Positions 52,154 to 61,577 of a stretch of DNA of 64,000 nt are shown one piece after another; within the stretch, counting starts at the first letter, position 1; each line of letters opens with the position of its first letter. The translations under genes and the position numbers were made by a program. The stretch lies in NCBI GenBank assembly GCA_009699245.1, contig WLOQ01000003.1, positions 173,588 to 237,587 of the forward strand. The letters run 5' to 3'. This DNA comes from Actinomycetota bacterium. GTDB lineage: Bacteria > Actinomycetota > Thermoleophilia > Solirubrobacterales > Solirubrobacteraceae. The notes below the pieces were generated by a model that made no database searches, was not told the origin of the DNA, and saw nothing but the letters and a program-made list of their open reading frames with translations.

Positions 52154-52816
52154 CTAGCGCAGCAGACGCTGCCCGATCCGCACGACGGTCGCGCCCTCCT
52201 CGACCGCCACGCCGAAGTCCTGGGTCGTCCCCATAGAGAGCTGCGTCAGCCCATGCCGCTCCGCCAGTTCGCGCAACAGGGCGAACCACCGCCGACTGTC
52301 ATCCGCGACAGCAGCGAGTGGCGGCATCGTCATCAGTCCGACCACGCGGCATGGCGCGCGCTCCAGGAAGGCCGGGAAGTCGGCGGGGACGATCCCGCTC
52401 TTGCCCTCCTCTCCCGCGATGTTCACCTCGATGAGGATCTCCGTCTCCGGCGTGCCATGGCGCTGCAGCTGGGCGAACGCCGAGTCGCTCGCCACAGAGT
52501 GGATCCAGCGGACGTACGGGAGGATCTGCGGGACCTTTCGGCTCTGCAGGTGGCCGATGAAGTCGAAGGTGAGGCGATCGCCGAAGCGCTCGGCCTTGGC
52601 GACGAGGTCCTGCGCGCGGTTCTCACCGACGAGTGCGATCCCGCCATCCGCGAGGAGTCCGACGTCATCGAGCGGGACGTACTTGACGGCGGCGAGGACC
52701 TCGACGGCGTCCGGCGAGCGACCGCCCACGCGCGCGGCGGCCGCGATCTCATCGCGAACCTCGGCGAGGTTCGCGCGGACCCGCTCGGGATCGACGTCGT
52801 GGATCAGCTGCGCCAT
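52154..52816 (-). CDS. YggS-family PLP homeostasis protein
   Basis: This 220-residue PLP-binding barrel protein has the PLP lysine in LAAVKYVP, GENRAQDLVAKAE, FIGHLQSRKV, and a C-terminal QLSMGTTQDFGVAVEEGATV, then VRIGQ. These proteins keep pyridoxal phosphate levels stable and have no proven catalytic activity. Its ATG lies 13 bases inside the end of pgeF. Confidence 0.9.
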   Translation of the reverse strand: MAQLIHDVDPERVRANLAEVRDEIAAAARVGGRSPDAVEVLAAVKYVPLDDVGLLADGGIALVGENRAQDLVAKAERFGDRLTFDFIGHLQSRKVPQILPYVRWIHSVASDSAFAQLQRHGTPETEILIEVNIAGEEGKSGIVPADFPAFLERAPCRVVGLMTMPPLAAVADDSRRWFALLRELAERHGLTQLSMGTTQDFGVAVEEGATVVRIGQRLLR

Positions 52817-53478
52817 GCGAGGCTCCCGTTGCGCTCGACGGCGCCGTCTCGCCGATGCGACCACAGCTCGCCCTGAGGGGCGCAGATCGTGCACCGGCGG
52901 CAATCCGCGATCTCCGTAACCCCCTGCGCCTCCAGCGCGAGGCGGGCAGCGGCCTTCAGATCCGCATGGGCACCGCGGCGTACAGCTGCGCCGAAGCGCT
53001 CGAGCTGACCGTGGACCTCCTCGCCAACTTCGTAGCAACAGGCGCCCGCACCCGGACCGATCGCTGCGCGGATCTGTGCGTCGCCGAGCTCGCGCATCGC
53101 GCGCACACCCTCTTCGAGGACACCGCCGACGAGCCCACGCCAGCCAGCATGGACCATCCCGACGGCGTCGGTCGACACCAGTGCGACGGGCAGACAGTCG
53201 GCGGTGCGCACGACGACCGCGACGCCCTGGAGGGTCGTGGCCTGGCCGTCGAACTGCCCGCTCATCGGGTCAAGCGGCGAGCCGTCACCGATGCGACGCA
53301 CGGCGCTCCCATGGACCTGCTCGTCCTGCGCCCAACGGTCCACGGGGATCCCGACCGCCGACGCGAGCGTCGCTGCATCGACCGGGTCGACGACATCGGC
53401 GCGCGTGGTGAAGAGCGCCGTCCCACCTGGGGCGTCGAAGACCAGGTGGCCGCCGCACTGCGTGAAGCCGGTGCTCAT
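52804..53478 (-). CDS. pgeF: Peptidoglycan editing factor PgeF (laccase-domain family)
   Basis: This 224-residue protein has the multicopper-like metal site of the family: EQVHGSAV, RTADCLPV, VHAGWRGLVGGVLE, and CCYEVGEEV. PgeF/YlmD proteins hydrolyse misincorporated Ser residues of muropeptides or act on purine nucleosides. It sits before yggS and sepF, as in many Gram-positives. Confidence 0.88.
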   Translation of the reverse strand: MSTGFTQCGGHLVFDAPGGTALFTTRADVVDPVDAATLASAVGIPVDRWAQDEQVHGSAVRRIGDGSPLDPMSGQFDGQATTLQGVAVVVRTADCLPVALVSTDAVGMVHAGWRGLVGGVLEEGVRAMRELGDAQIRAAIGPGAGACCYEVGEEVHGQLERFGAAVRRGAHADLKAAARLALEAQGVTEIADCRRCTICAPQGELWSHRRDGAVERNGSLAWRS

Positions 53479-54635
53479 GCATCCGCCTCCCCGAGCGCGA
53501 GTGCGAGCTCGTCCTCACGGCCCATGACGCGCCCATCGAGCTTGGCATCGAGCACCCGCTGGAGGCGCTCACCGAGCTGCGGGCCCGGAGCGACTCCCGC
53601 GGCCACGAGGTCCGCACCGGTGATGTCGAGCCGCACATCGCGCAGCTCCTCGATCCACCGCCGCGCCTGCTCGCCGCCCGCGAGCGCGACCGCCTCGATC
53701 GGCGCTCCCGCCGCTGCGCGGGCGATTTCGGAGGCGGACGTCGCCGCCCGCAGCGGGGCACCGGTCACCCACCGCGACGCGGCCAACACCACGTCGCGAT
53801 CGCTCGCCGCAAAGCCCAGTTCCTCGAGCCAGCGACGCGCGGCGTCCAGGTCCATCGGCCCGGTGCACGCTGCGAGGACGGTGAGGTCACGTCGCCCATC
53901 GGCCGGCAGGACCTCGAGCGCGGCGGCCAGCGGGGCGGGCCGAGCTGCGAAGCCTTCGGGAAGCACCCAGGGGCACAGGGCCTCGAGCTGCTCGAAGACG
54001 GAGCATGGGTCAGGTTCGGCCAGCGCGAGCCGGAGCTCATTGCCGATTCGCTCACCGCTCACCTCGCCCCGACCGAGGTTCGCCGCCTGGAGTCGCACCT
54101 CTGGAGCGACGGTGAAACCGAGCCGCGCCGCGTAGCGGGCGATACGCCACACCCGCGTCGGATCATCCTGCAGCGATGCCGCATGGAGGACATCGAGCAT
54201 GCGTGCATCGAGGTCCTCAAGCGCCCGGTCCACATGGATCATGCGCCCGTCCGGCAGCGACACGGCGATGGCATTCACGGTGACGTCGCGGCGTCGCAGG
54301 TCGTCCTCGACCCCGGCCCACGTGACCTCCGGGAGCGCGCCCGGCGCCGGATAGCGCTCGATGCGGGTCCGCGCCAGATCGAAGCGGCACGCCCCGTCGA
54401 CGACGGTCGCGGTGCCGAAGCGCTCGTGCAGCCGGACCTCCCCGCCAAGGGCGCGGGCGACGTCCTGAACATCGCCCTCGACCGCGATGTCGAGCTCCCG
54501 GGGCGTCCGACCGAGGAGCAGGTCGCGCACGGCGCCACCCACGAGCCACATGCCGGGATGGTCCTGCGCGACGGCGAGGAGCCGCCTCCCGCACGGGAGG
54601 GTCTGGAGCGCCTCGACCACCTCGCTTGCCACCAT
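53475..54635 (-). CDS. tRNA nucleotidyltransferase (CCA-adding family)
   Basis: This 386-residue class II nucleotidyltransferase has MWLVGGAVRDLLLGRTPREL with catalytic DIAVEG, RFGTATVV, the RRDVTVNAIAV motif and ARLGFTVAPEVRLQA. It adds or repairs the CCA end of tRNA, or acts as a poly(A) polymerase. No HD domain is seen. It overlaps pgeF by 4 bases and is divergent from the beta-propeller gene. Confidence 0.88.
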   Translation of the reverse strand: MVASEVVEALQTLPCGRRLLAVAQDHPGMWLVGGAVRDLLLGRTPRELDIAVEGDVQDVARALGGEVRLHERFGTATVVDGACRFDLARTRIERYPAPGALPEVTWAGVEDDLRRRDVTVNAIAVSLPDGRMIHVDRALEDLDARMLDVLHAASLQDDPTRVWRIARYAARLGFTVAPEVRLQAANLGRGEVSGERIGNELRLALAEPDPCSVFEQLEALCPWVLPEGFAARPAPLAAALEVLPADGRRDLTVLAACTGPMDLDAARRWLEELGFAASDRDVVLAASRWVTGAPLRAATSASEIARAAAGAPIEAVALAGGEQARRWIEELRDVRLDITGADLVAAGVAPGPQLGERLQRVLDAKLDGRVMGREDELALALGEADA

Positions 54636-54643
54636 AGGTCTAG

Positions 54644-55963
54644 ATGATCCCGCGTTCGCGAAAGGCGCGCTGGACGGTTGCCGTGATCGGCCTCCTCCTG
54701 TGCGTCGCCGTAGCCCTCGGTGCCTTTGCCGTGGTCCACAACCGGCCGGGCGATGTCTCGAACCCGAATGTCGCGTTCGAGGCACCGACGACGTCGACGC
54801 CGACGCCCCCGCCCCGCGGACCCAGGCGCTTCGACTGGCCCGTCTACGGCTACACGAGCGAGCGCACGCGCGACTTTCCGCTCGGCACCGCAGCTCGGCC
54901 GCCGTTCCCGCTGCGCTGGGCCGTCCGTGGCACCGATCTGCTCGAGTTCGGCCCGATCGCCGCGGGCAGCAGTCTCTATCTGCTGAAGAACAATGGCGCC
55001 CTCTATGCCATCCGGCGGCGCAGCGGTCGCGTCGCCTGGCGCGACAAGCTCGGCCATCTCGCCGCCTCATCGCCGGCGTACTGGCGCGGCATCATCTTCT
55101 GCACGCTCCTCGAGGGCGTGAAGGGGACGCGGCAGGGCCGGATCGTCGCCGTCAACGCGTTCCATCCACGCGTGCGTTGGTCGCGGACGCTGCCGAGCCG
55201 GACCGAGACCTCGCCCATCGTCATCGACGGGACGGTCTATGTCGGCAGCGAGGGCGGCCGGGTCTATGCGCTGCGCGCGCGCGATGGGCTGCTGCGCTGG
55301 TCGACGAATGTGGGCGCCGCCGTCAAGGGCGGCCTCGCATACCACCGCGGCCGCCTCTATTTCGGCGATTACTCGGGACGCGTGCACGCTCTGGACGCCC
55401 GCACGGGGCGCAGCATCTGGTCCGTCAGCGGCGGGACCGGGGCCTTCGGGCTCGGCGGAGGCAAGTACTACGCCACGGCATCGGTGGCCTTCGGCCGGGT
55501 CTACATCGGCAACGTCAACGGAAGCATGTATTCCTTCGCCCTGGCCGACGGGCGGCTCGCGTGGCGCCGCGGCACGGGCAGCTACATCTACTCGTCGGCT
55601 GCCGTCGCGAACGTTCCGGGCGTCGGTCCGACGGTCTACGTCGGGTCGTACGACGGGAACATGTATGCCCTCGATGCCCGCTCGGGTTCGGTCCGCTGGC
55701 AGCGTCGCGCCGAGGGCCGCATCTCCGGCGGAATCCAGCTCATCGGAGACATGGTCTTCTACTCGACGCTCAACAAGCACACCACCGCGCTCGGGGCGGC
55801 GACCGGGCGCCGCATCTGGTCGGTGACACGAGGGATGTTCAACCCCGTGATCAGCGACGGCCGCTACCTCTTCCTCAACGGCGTCACCAGCCTCTTCGCC
55901 TACGACCTGCAGCCCGACGCGCCGCGGGTGACACTCACCGCAGCGGACCGTCCGCCTCGCTAA
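54644..55963 (+). CDS. Membrane-anchored PQQ-like beta-propeller protein
   Basis: This 439-residue protein has a single N-terminal membrane helix ([20 protein letters not shown]), a Pro/Thr linker, then about seven beta-propeller repeats such as [37 protein letters not shown] and [19 protein letters not shown]. These match PQQ-dehydrogenase/BamB-type repeats but no cofactor residues can be assigned. It probably acts as a scaffold outside the membrane. Its end overlaps hisF by 4 bases on the other strand. Confidence 0.82.
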   Translation: MIPRSRKARWTVAVIGLLLCVAVALGAFAVVHNRPGDVSNPNVAFEAPTTSTPTPPPRGPRRFDWPVYGYTSERTRDFPLGTAARPPFPLRWAVRGTDLLEFGPIAAGSSLYLLKNNGALYAIRRRSGRVAWRDKLGHLAASSPAYWRGIIFCTLLEGVKGTRQGRIVAVNAFHPRVRWSRTLPSRTETSPIVIDGTVYVGSEGGRVYALRARDGLLRWSTNVGAAVKGGLAYHRGRLYFGDYSGRVHALDARTGRSIWSVSGGTGAFGLGGGKYYATASVAFGRVYIGNVNGSMYSFALADGRLAWRRGTGSYIYSSAAVANVPGVGPTVYVGSYDGNMYALDARSGSVRWQRRAEGRISGGIQLIGDMVFYSTLNKHTTALGAATGRRIWSVTRGMFNPVISDGRYLFLNGVTSLFAYDLQPDAPRVTLTAADRPPR

Positions 55964-56724
55964 GAGACCGGACGCACCGCGATGCCGGCCGCGGCAAGAT
56001 GGGCCTTCGCCTCAGCGATCGTGTAGGTCCCATAGTGGAAGATCGATGCGCAAAGCACCGCGTCGGCACCGGCACGCAGCGCGTCGATGAGATGGTCTAG
56101 GGTCCCCGCCCCACCTGAGGCAATCACCGGGACGCTCACGGCCGCGGCGACCGCGGAGGTCAACGGGAGGTCGTACCCGTCGTTCGTGCCATCGCGATCC
56201 ATGCTGGTGAGCAGGATCTCCCCCGCTCCCCGCTCGACGGCCTGCGCGCACCAGGCGACGGCGTCGAGACCGGTCGGCTTGCGCCCGCCGGCGACATACG
56301 CCTCCCAGCCATCGCCGTCCGGCGTCTGCTTGGCATCGACGGCGAGGACCACGCACTGCGCGCCGAAGCGGCCCGCGAGTTCATCGAGGAGCTCCGGTCG
56401 CGCCAGCGCTGCGGAGTTCACGCTCACCTTGTCAGCTCCGGCATCGAGGACCGCCTGCGCATCCTCGATTGAGCGGATGCCTCCACCGATCGTGAACGGG
56501 ATGAAGACGTTGTCGGCGGTGCGGCGGGCGAGCTCGGCGACCGTGTCGCGCCGCTCGTGCGTCGCAGTGATGTCGAGGAACACGAGCTCGTCGGCGCCCG
56601 CAGCGTCGTAGCGTTCCGCGAGCTCGACCGGATCGCCGGCATCACGGATGTCGACGAAGTTCGTCCCCTTGACGACGCGTCCAGCGTCGACGTCGAGGCA
56701 CGGAATGACGCGCTTGAGGTGCAC
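55960..56724 (-). CDS. hisF: Imidazole glycerol phosphate synthase, cyclase subunit
   Basis: This 254-residue TIM barrel has [16 protein letters not shown] with catalytic Asp, [23 protein letters not shown] and [12 protein letters not shown]. With HisH it converts PRFAR and glutamine-derived ammonia to IGP and AICAR. It starts at GTG 56724, 16 bases after hisA. Confidence 0.96.
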   Translation of the reverse strand: MHLKRVIPCLDVDAGRVVKGTNFVDIRDAGDPVELAERYDAAGADELVFLDITATHERRDTVAELARRTADNVFIPFTIGGGIRSIEDAQAVLDAGADKVSVNSAALARPELLDELAGRFGAQCVVLAVDAKQTPDGDGWEAYVAGGRKPTGLDAVAWCAQAVERGAGEILLTSMDRDGTNDGYDLPLTSAVAAAVSVPVIASGGAGTLDHLIDALRAGADAVLCASIFHYGTYTIAEAKAHLAAAGIAVRPVS

Positions 56725-56740
56725 GGGCCCAGCGTAGGGC

Positions 56741-57469
56741 TCAGCGCCCAAGGAGCGCTGCTTGGCCGTCCTCAACGCTGAAGCGGCCCTCGTACAGCGC
56801 CTTACCGACGATCACGCCACCGAGGTTTACCTGGCGCAGTCCAGCGAGGGCGCGCAGGTCGTCGAGCTCGCCGACGCCACCCGAGTAGATGAATCGCCCG
56901 CGCACGATCTCCGCGATCCGCCGCACCTCGTCGAGATCGACCCCGCCGAGCATGCCGTCGCGGTCGACGTTCGAGTAGACGAACGACCGCACGCCGCGGT
57001 GCTGCAGCTGCGCGATCAGGTCGACTGCGGGGACGTCGGTGCTCTCCTGCCAGCCCGCGACCGAGACCCGTCCACCACGAGCGTCGATGCTGACGATGAC
57101 GCGGTCGCGATAGGCCCCCAAGCAGTCGTCGAGCAGATCGACGTTGCGGACCGCGGCCGTGCCGAGGATGACGCGCTCGACTCCGACGTCGAGCGCCGCC
57201 CGAACCGAGGCGAGCGAGCGCAGGCCGCCGCCGAGCTGGACCGGGACACCGAGCTCGGTGACGATGCTGCGCACGTGCTCGAGGTTGACGGGCTCGCCGT
57301 TGCGCGCACCATCGAGATCGACGATGTGCAGGAACCGAGCCCCGGCCTCGACCCATGCACGCGCCGCTTCGAGCGGCGAGTCGCGGTACACGGTCTGGTC
57401 GGCGAAGTCGCCCTGGACGAGCCGCACGGCGCGGCCTTCGAGGATGTCGATTGCGGGGTAGAGGATCAC
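56741..57469 (-). CDS. hisA: ProFAR isomerase
   Basis: This 242-residue TIM barrel has [20 protein letters not shown] with catalytic Asp, [16 protein letters not shown] and [12 protein letters not shown] with the second catalytic Asp. It isomerises ProFAR to PRFAR in histidine synthesis. A bifunctional PriA role (also acting for TrpF) is known in some actinobacteria; the sequence alone does not settle it. It overlaps hisH by 4 bases. Confidence 0.94.
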   Translation of the reverse strand: MILYPAIDILEGRAVRLVQGDFADQTVYRDSPLEAARAWVEAGARFLHIVDLDGARNGEPVNLEHVRSIVTELGVPVQLGGGLRSLASVRAALDVGVERVILGTAAVRNVDLLDDCLGAYRDRVIVSIDARGGRVSVAGWQESTDVPAVDLIAQLQHRGVRSFVYSNVDRDGMLGGVDLDEVRRIAEIVRGRFIYSGGVGELDDLRALAGLRQVNLGGVIVGKALYEGRFSVEDGQAALLGR

Positions 57470-58104
57470 GCGGTCTGCCTTGCTGCGAGCGCAGCGAAAT
57501 TCGCGAGCAGTCGCAGCCCGTGGGCCGAGGACTTCTCTGGGTGAAATTGGGCGCCGAACACCGTTCCGTCGCCGACGATGCTGGCGAAAGACTCGCCGTA
57601 GTCGCTGATGCCGAGGATCTCCGCTGGGTCGGCGGGGTGCGGGACGTAGGAGTGAACGTGGTAGAAGACCGATGGGTCGGGAAGTCCAGCCAGCAGCGGT
57701 GAATCACCGCGCGGGCGCACCTCACTCCAGCCGATGTGCGGCAGCTTGCGACCGGGTGCCTCAAGTGCGCGCACCTCGCCGCGCAGGAGCCCGAGTCCCT
57801 CCGCTCCGCCGAGCTCGGTCGACGCCTCGAACAACAGCTGCATGCCGAGACACGCGCCGAAGAGCAGCACCCCTGCAGCGACGCGTTCGCGCAGGAGCTC
57901 GTCGAAGCCGCCGGCGCGCAGCAATTCCATGCCCGCCGGGAATGCGCCGACGCCTGGGAGGACCAGAGCATCAGCGGCGCGCAGCTGCTCGTGATCGGCC
58001 GTCAGGACAGCGCGTGCGCCGACCTTCTCGATCGCCTTCTCGACGGAGCGGCGATTGCCGAGTCCGTAGTCGATGATCCCGATCGTGACGCTCGGGACGC
58101 TCAC
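57466..58104 (-). CDS. hisH: Imidazole glycerol phosphate synthase, glutaminase subunit
   Basis: This 212-residue class I glutamine amidotransferase has the nucleophile Cys85 in FGACLGMQL and His188/Glu190 in QFHPEKSS. The N-terminal IDYGLGNRRSVEKAI has Arg where Leu is common. It supplies ammonia to HisF. It overlaps both neighbours by 4 bases. Confidence 0.94.
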   Translation of the reverse strand: MSVPSVTIGIIDYGLGNRRSVEKAIEKVGARAVLTADHEQLRAADALVLPGVGAFPAGMELLRAGGFDELLRERVAAGVLLFGACLGMQLLFEASTELGGAEGLGLLRGEVRALEAPGRKLPHIGWSEVRPRGDSPLLAGLPDPSVFYHVHSYVPHPADPAEILGISDYGESFASIVGDGTVFGAQFHPEKSSAHGLRLLANFAALAARQTA

Positions 58105-58694
58105 TCGGTGAGGGTCCCCTTTGTCGACGGGATGCCCGTCTCCTGCGGATCGATCGCCACCGCAGCGCGCAGTGCACGCGCGAAGGCCTTGAAGGACGCC
58201 TCGATCATGTGGTGGACGTTGGTTCCGCGCTGGATCTCAAGGTGCAGCGTAAGCTTCGCGGTGCTCGAGACCGCGCGGAAGAACTCATCGACGAGCTCGT
58301 GATCCATGCCACCGGTGATCCCGGGTGGCAGATCCGCCTGGAAGACGAGCAGCGGACGGCCGGAGATATCGATGGCACACGCCGCGCGCGCCTCATCCAT
58401 CGGGACGATCGCGCTGCCATAGCGCGTGATGCCCCGGCGGTCCCCGAGCGCCTCATCGATGGCGCGGCCGAGCGCGAGGCCCGTGTCCTCGACGGTGTGG
58501 TGCGCGCCGGTCTGCAGATCGCCGCTCACGTCCACGTGCAGATCGATGCGCGCGTGCCGCGCGAGGAGGTCGAGCATGTGGTCGAGGAAGCCGACACCCG
58601 TGGTGCGGGCTCCGGCGCCGGTGCCGTTGAGATCGAGCGTCAGCGCGATCTTCGTCTCAGCGGTCTCACGGCGGATCTCAGCGCTGCGGGTCAT
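58101..58694 (-). CDS. hisB: Imidazoleglycerol-phosphate dehydratase
   Basis: This 197-residue enzyme has GVGFLDHMLDLLARH, GAHHTVEDTGLALGRA and NVHHMIEASFKAFARA, which hold the Mn-binding His and Glu residues. It is the monofunctional form with no phosphatase domain. It overlaps hisD and hisH by 4 bases. hisC, usual between hisD and hisB in actinobacteria, is absent here. Confidence 0.96.
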   Translation of the reverse strand: MTRSAEIRRETAETKIALTLDLNGTGAGARTTGVGFLDHMLDLLARHARIDLHVDVSGDLQTGAHHTVEDTGLALGRAIDEALGDRRGITRYGSAIVPMDEARAACAIDISGRPLLVFQADLPPGITGGMDHELVDEFFRAVSSTAKLTLHLEIQRGTNVHHMIEASFKAFARALRAAVAIDPQETGIPSTKGTLTE

Positions 58695-59935
58695 GACGCT
58701 CCATTCTCCCGAACCTCCATCGACGTTGCGTGCAGCCCAAAGCCCTCCGCTCGTGCGAGCGCCGCTCCCGGACCGGCCAACCGTCCTGCGGCGGGGCCGA
58801 CGTGGACCTCCGCCATCCGGCGGCGGAAGTGCCGTGGGCTGAGGCCCGAGGCGAACCGCGCGGCGCCGCCCGTGGGCAGCGTGTGGTTCGAGCCGGCGAC
58901 GTAGTCGCCGAAGGCGGTCGCCGAGGCGGCCCCGACGAAGAGGCAGCCGGCGTTTCGTACGCGAGGCGCGAGCGCCTCGGCGGCGGCGCCCTGCAGCTCG
59001 AGGTGTTCCGGAGCGAACGCCTCGGAGAGCGCGAGGGCGTCGTCGAGATCTGGAGCCGCGACGAGCGCGATCACGGCGCCCGTGTCAGCAGCCGGCTCAA
59101 GGAGCTCCGCGACGGCGTCGAGCAGCGCAGCGTCGTCGGAGGTCACGATGCACAGCGTGCCGCTCCCATGCTCCGCCTGCGCGAGCAGGTCAGCAGCGAT
59201 GAGCCACGGGTCGGCACCCGCCGAGGCGAGGACGAGCAGGTCGCTGGGCCCTGCGAATCCATCGATGCCGACGTCCCCGGAAACGAGGCGCTTCGCCTCC
59301 TGGACCCAGAGGTTGCCGGGCCCGACGATCACATCCACCCGCTCGATCGACTCGGTCCCGTACGCGAGTGCCGCGATCGCGTGCGCGCCGCCCATCCTGT
59401 GGACCTCATCGACGCCGCAGAGCGCGCAGGCCGCAAGGATCACGGGATGCGCGCCGGGGGCGCAGACGACGATCTCCTCGACGCCCGCGGCCTTCGCCGT
59501 GATGACGCCCATGACCACGCTGCTCGGGTACGGCGCGCGGCCGCCGGGAACGTAGACCGCTGCCCGTCGGACGGGGACCTCGCGCAGGCGGATCGTCTGC
59601 CCCTGGTCGAGGGTCACCTCGCGCTCAGCGTCGACCCCGGCCTGCGCCACAGCGCCGACATTGGCGATTGCCAGTTCGAGGCCGGAGCGGGCTGCACCCT
59701 CAAGACCGGCGAGCGCGGCGTCGAGCTCCGAGGTGGTGACGTGGACGGGTCCGCCACCGTCGAGGCGCTCGACGTGCTCGGCGAGCACCGCATCGCCTCC
59801 TTCGCGGATCGCCCTGACGATCGTTCGGACATCGGCCGAGACGTCCCCCGCCACCGGAGCCTGCGCGCGCACGTGCGCCGCGAGCGACGCGGCGTCATCG
59901 GGCGCAACGAGCGTCAGCCGCTCGCTAGATGCCAC
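58691..59935 (-). CDS. hisD: Histidinol dehydrogenase
   Basis: This 414-residue zinc enzyme oxidises histidinol to histidine. Motifs include YVPGGRAPYPSSVVMGVI, GPGNLWVQEAKR, GFAGPSDLLVLASAGADP and the zinc/catalytic AFAPEHLELQ, then SNHTLPTGGAARF. The GTG at 59935 lies 11 bases inside the end of hisG. Confidence 0.96.
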   Translation of the reverse strand: MASSERLTLVAPDDAASLAAHVRAQAPVAGDVSADVRTIVRAIREGGDAVLAEHVERLDGGGPVHVTTSELDAALAGLEGAARSGLELAIANVGAVAQAGVDAEREVTLDQGQTIRLREVPVRRAAVYVPGGRAPYPSSVVMGVITAKAAGVEEIVVCAPGAHPVILAACALCGVDEVHRMGGAHAIAALAYGTESIERVDVIVGPGNLWVQEAKRLVSGDVGIDGFAGPSDLLVLASAGADPWLIAADLLAQAEHGSGTLCIVTSDDAALLDAVAELLEPAADTGAVIALVAAPDLDDALALSEAFAPEHLELQGAAAEALAPRVRNAGCLFVGAASATAFGDYVAGSNHTLPTGGAARFASGLSPRHFRRRMAEVHVGPAAGRLAGPGAALARAEGFGLHATSMEVRENGAS

Positions 59936-60557
59936 GGAGCGCCTCGACCACGCGGTCCACCGCCTCGGCACGCACGCGCAGGGCAACGCGATTGGCGATG
60001 AGCCGAGCGGTGGTCGTGGCGATCTCCTCGCGGATCACGAGGCCGTTCTCGGCGAGTGTGGTGCCGGTCGCCGTCAGGTCGACGATGGCCTCGGCGAGTC
60101 CGGTGATCGGCGCGAGTTCCACCGAACCCTTGACCTCGACGATCTCGGCCTGACGGCCGGTGCGCTCGAAGTGCTCACCGGCGATGCGGGGATACTTGGT
60201 CGCCACGCGCATGACGCCGAGGCGCTGGAGCGCCTCGGCGGCGAGATCCGGGCCGGCCTTCGTGGCGAGCACCATGCGACAGCCGCCGAAGTCGAGATCG
60301 AGCAGCTCGTACACGAGGTGCTCGCGCTGCTCCATCAGTACGTCCTTGCCGGTGATGCCGATGTCGGCGGCACCCGATTCCACATACGTCGGGACGTCGG
60401 ACGGCCGCATCGTGACGATGCCGACGTCCTCGAAGAGCAGCTTGCGGTCGTTCGAACGGACCTCCGCAGTGTCGATGCCGATCGCCTCAAGGCGTTCGAG
60501 CGTCCCGTCCATGAGCGCCCCGCGGGGCACCGCGATGGTGAGGCCGTAGCGATTCAC
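59925..60557 (-). CDS. hisG: ATP phosphoribosyltransferase, short form
   Basis: This 210-residue catalytic subunit has LTIAVPRGALMDGTLERL, ADIGITGKDVL and the PRPP-binding DLTATGTTLAENGL. It lacks the C-terminal regulatory domain, so it is the short form that needs HisZ. HisZ is encoded just upstream with a 4-base overlap. It catalyses the first, feedback-regulated step of histidine synthesis. Confidence 0.95.
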   Translation of the reverse strand: MNRYGLTIAVPRGALMDGTLERLEAIGIDTAEVRSNDRKLLFEDVGIVTMRPSDVPTYVESGAADIGITGKDVLMEQREHLVYELLDLDFGGCRMVLATKAGPDLAAEALQRLGVMRVATKYPRIAGEHFERTGRQAEIVEVKGSVELAPITGLAEAIVDLTATGTTLAENGLVIREEIATTTARLIANRVALRVRAEAVDRVVEALRGI

Positions 60558-61540
60558 GATCCCTGTCCTCCGAGCCGGGTCTCGCCCCGAGCCTCGCCCG
60601 CAAGGGCTTCGTGCAGCAGATCGACGCCGAGCGCGAAGCCGACGGCCGGCATCTCCCGACCGAAGCGCCCGAGGAGCTGGTCATAGCGACCGCCGCCCCC
60701 GAGCGGCTCACCGAGCGCGGGGTCGTAGACCTCGAACACGTGCCCGGAGTAGTACCCCAGGCGCGGGGCCCGGCCGAGATCGACGATCACCCGTCCGGCG
60801 ACGTCCACTGGGAGGAGCGACAGGATCTCGCGCAGGTCGGCGACCGCGTCGGCCACGTGCACCGGGAGCCCTTCGAGCACCTGTGCGCTGCCGCGCATGC
60901 GGGGCACGCGCGAAAGCAGCTCGCGCGCCTCGGGCGTCAGGTCGAGCGCGAGCAGCTCGCGGTCGAGACCGGCGAGGTCGCGGGTCGTGAGTTCGGCGAG
61001 GAGCTTCGCGCGCCCGTCCTCCGGCACGTCGAAGGCGCTCAGCAGACTCGGATAGATCCGCGCATCGCCCAGACCGAGGTGGAACTCGCGCAGCCCAGCC
61101 GCCTCGAGCGCGCGGGAGAGCACCGTGAGCACCTCCGCAGTGCCGGCAGCCCCGGGGACGCCGAAGAGTTCGACGCCGGCCTGGAGGAACTCGCGAGCCT
61201 GCCCGCGGTGCGGGCGCACGGCACGATGTGCGCGCGCCGCGTAACAGAACCGCAGCGGCGGCTCGCTGTCCGCGTACCGCGTGGCGACCACGCGCGCGAT
61301 GGGCACCGTCATGTCGGCCCGCAGGGCGAGGAGCTCGCCGTGGTCGTCGACGACGCGGTAGGCCGGTCCGAGACCGATCTCGGCCGCGCGCAGCGTGTCC
61401 TCGTACTCGACGGTGGGCGTTGAGACCTCACCAAAGCCGTGCTCGAGGAACGTCGCGAGGAGCGCCTGCTCGATGCGGCGCAGAGCGGCCATCTCCTCGG
61501 GGAGCACGTCGCGGGTTCCGCTGGGGATTCGAAGCGCCAT
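60554..61540 (-). CDS. hisZ: ATP phosphoribosyltransferase regulatory subunit HisZ
   Basis: This 328-residue HisRS-like protein has PSGTRDVLPEEMAALRRIE, LRADMTVPIARVVATRYA, REFLQAGVELFG and the C-terminal GGGRYDQLLGRFG. It lacks the anticodon domain of a true histidyl-tRNA synthetase and is paired with a short HisG. The ATG at 61540 begins at the conserved start MALRIPSGTRD. It opens the histidine operon, 37 bases after murA. Confidence 0.92.
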   Translation of the reverse strand: MALRIPSGTRDVLPEEMAALRRIEQALLATFLEHGFGEVSTPTVEYEDTLRAAEIGLGPAYRVVDDHGELLALRADMTVPIARVVATRYADSEPPLRFCYAARAHRAVRPHRGQAREFLQAGVELFGVPGAAGTAEVLTVLSRALEAAGLREFHLGLGDARIYPSLLSAFDVPEDGRAKLLAELTTRDLAGLDRELLALDLTPEARELLSRVPRMRGSAQVLEGLPVHVADAVADLREILSLLPVDVAGRVIVDLGRAPRLGYYSGHVFEVYDPALGEPLGGGGRYDQLLGRFGREMPAVGFALGVDLLHEALAGEARGETRLGGQGS

Positions 61541-61577
61541 AGAAAGGGTGACTCGTGCCGACTGTTGAGGGTAGGCC

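Noticed and set aside
54644..55963. PQQ-dependent dehydrogenase
   Set aside because: Only beta-propeller repeats and a membrane anchor are present. No PQQ or calcium ligands or haem site could be identified, so the protein is called PQQ-like repeat protein only.
60554..61540. Histidyl-tRNA synthetase
   Set aside because: The protein is HisRS-like but lacks the anticodon-binding domain and is coupled to a short HisG, so HisZ is the better call.
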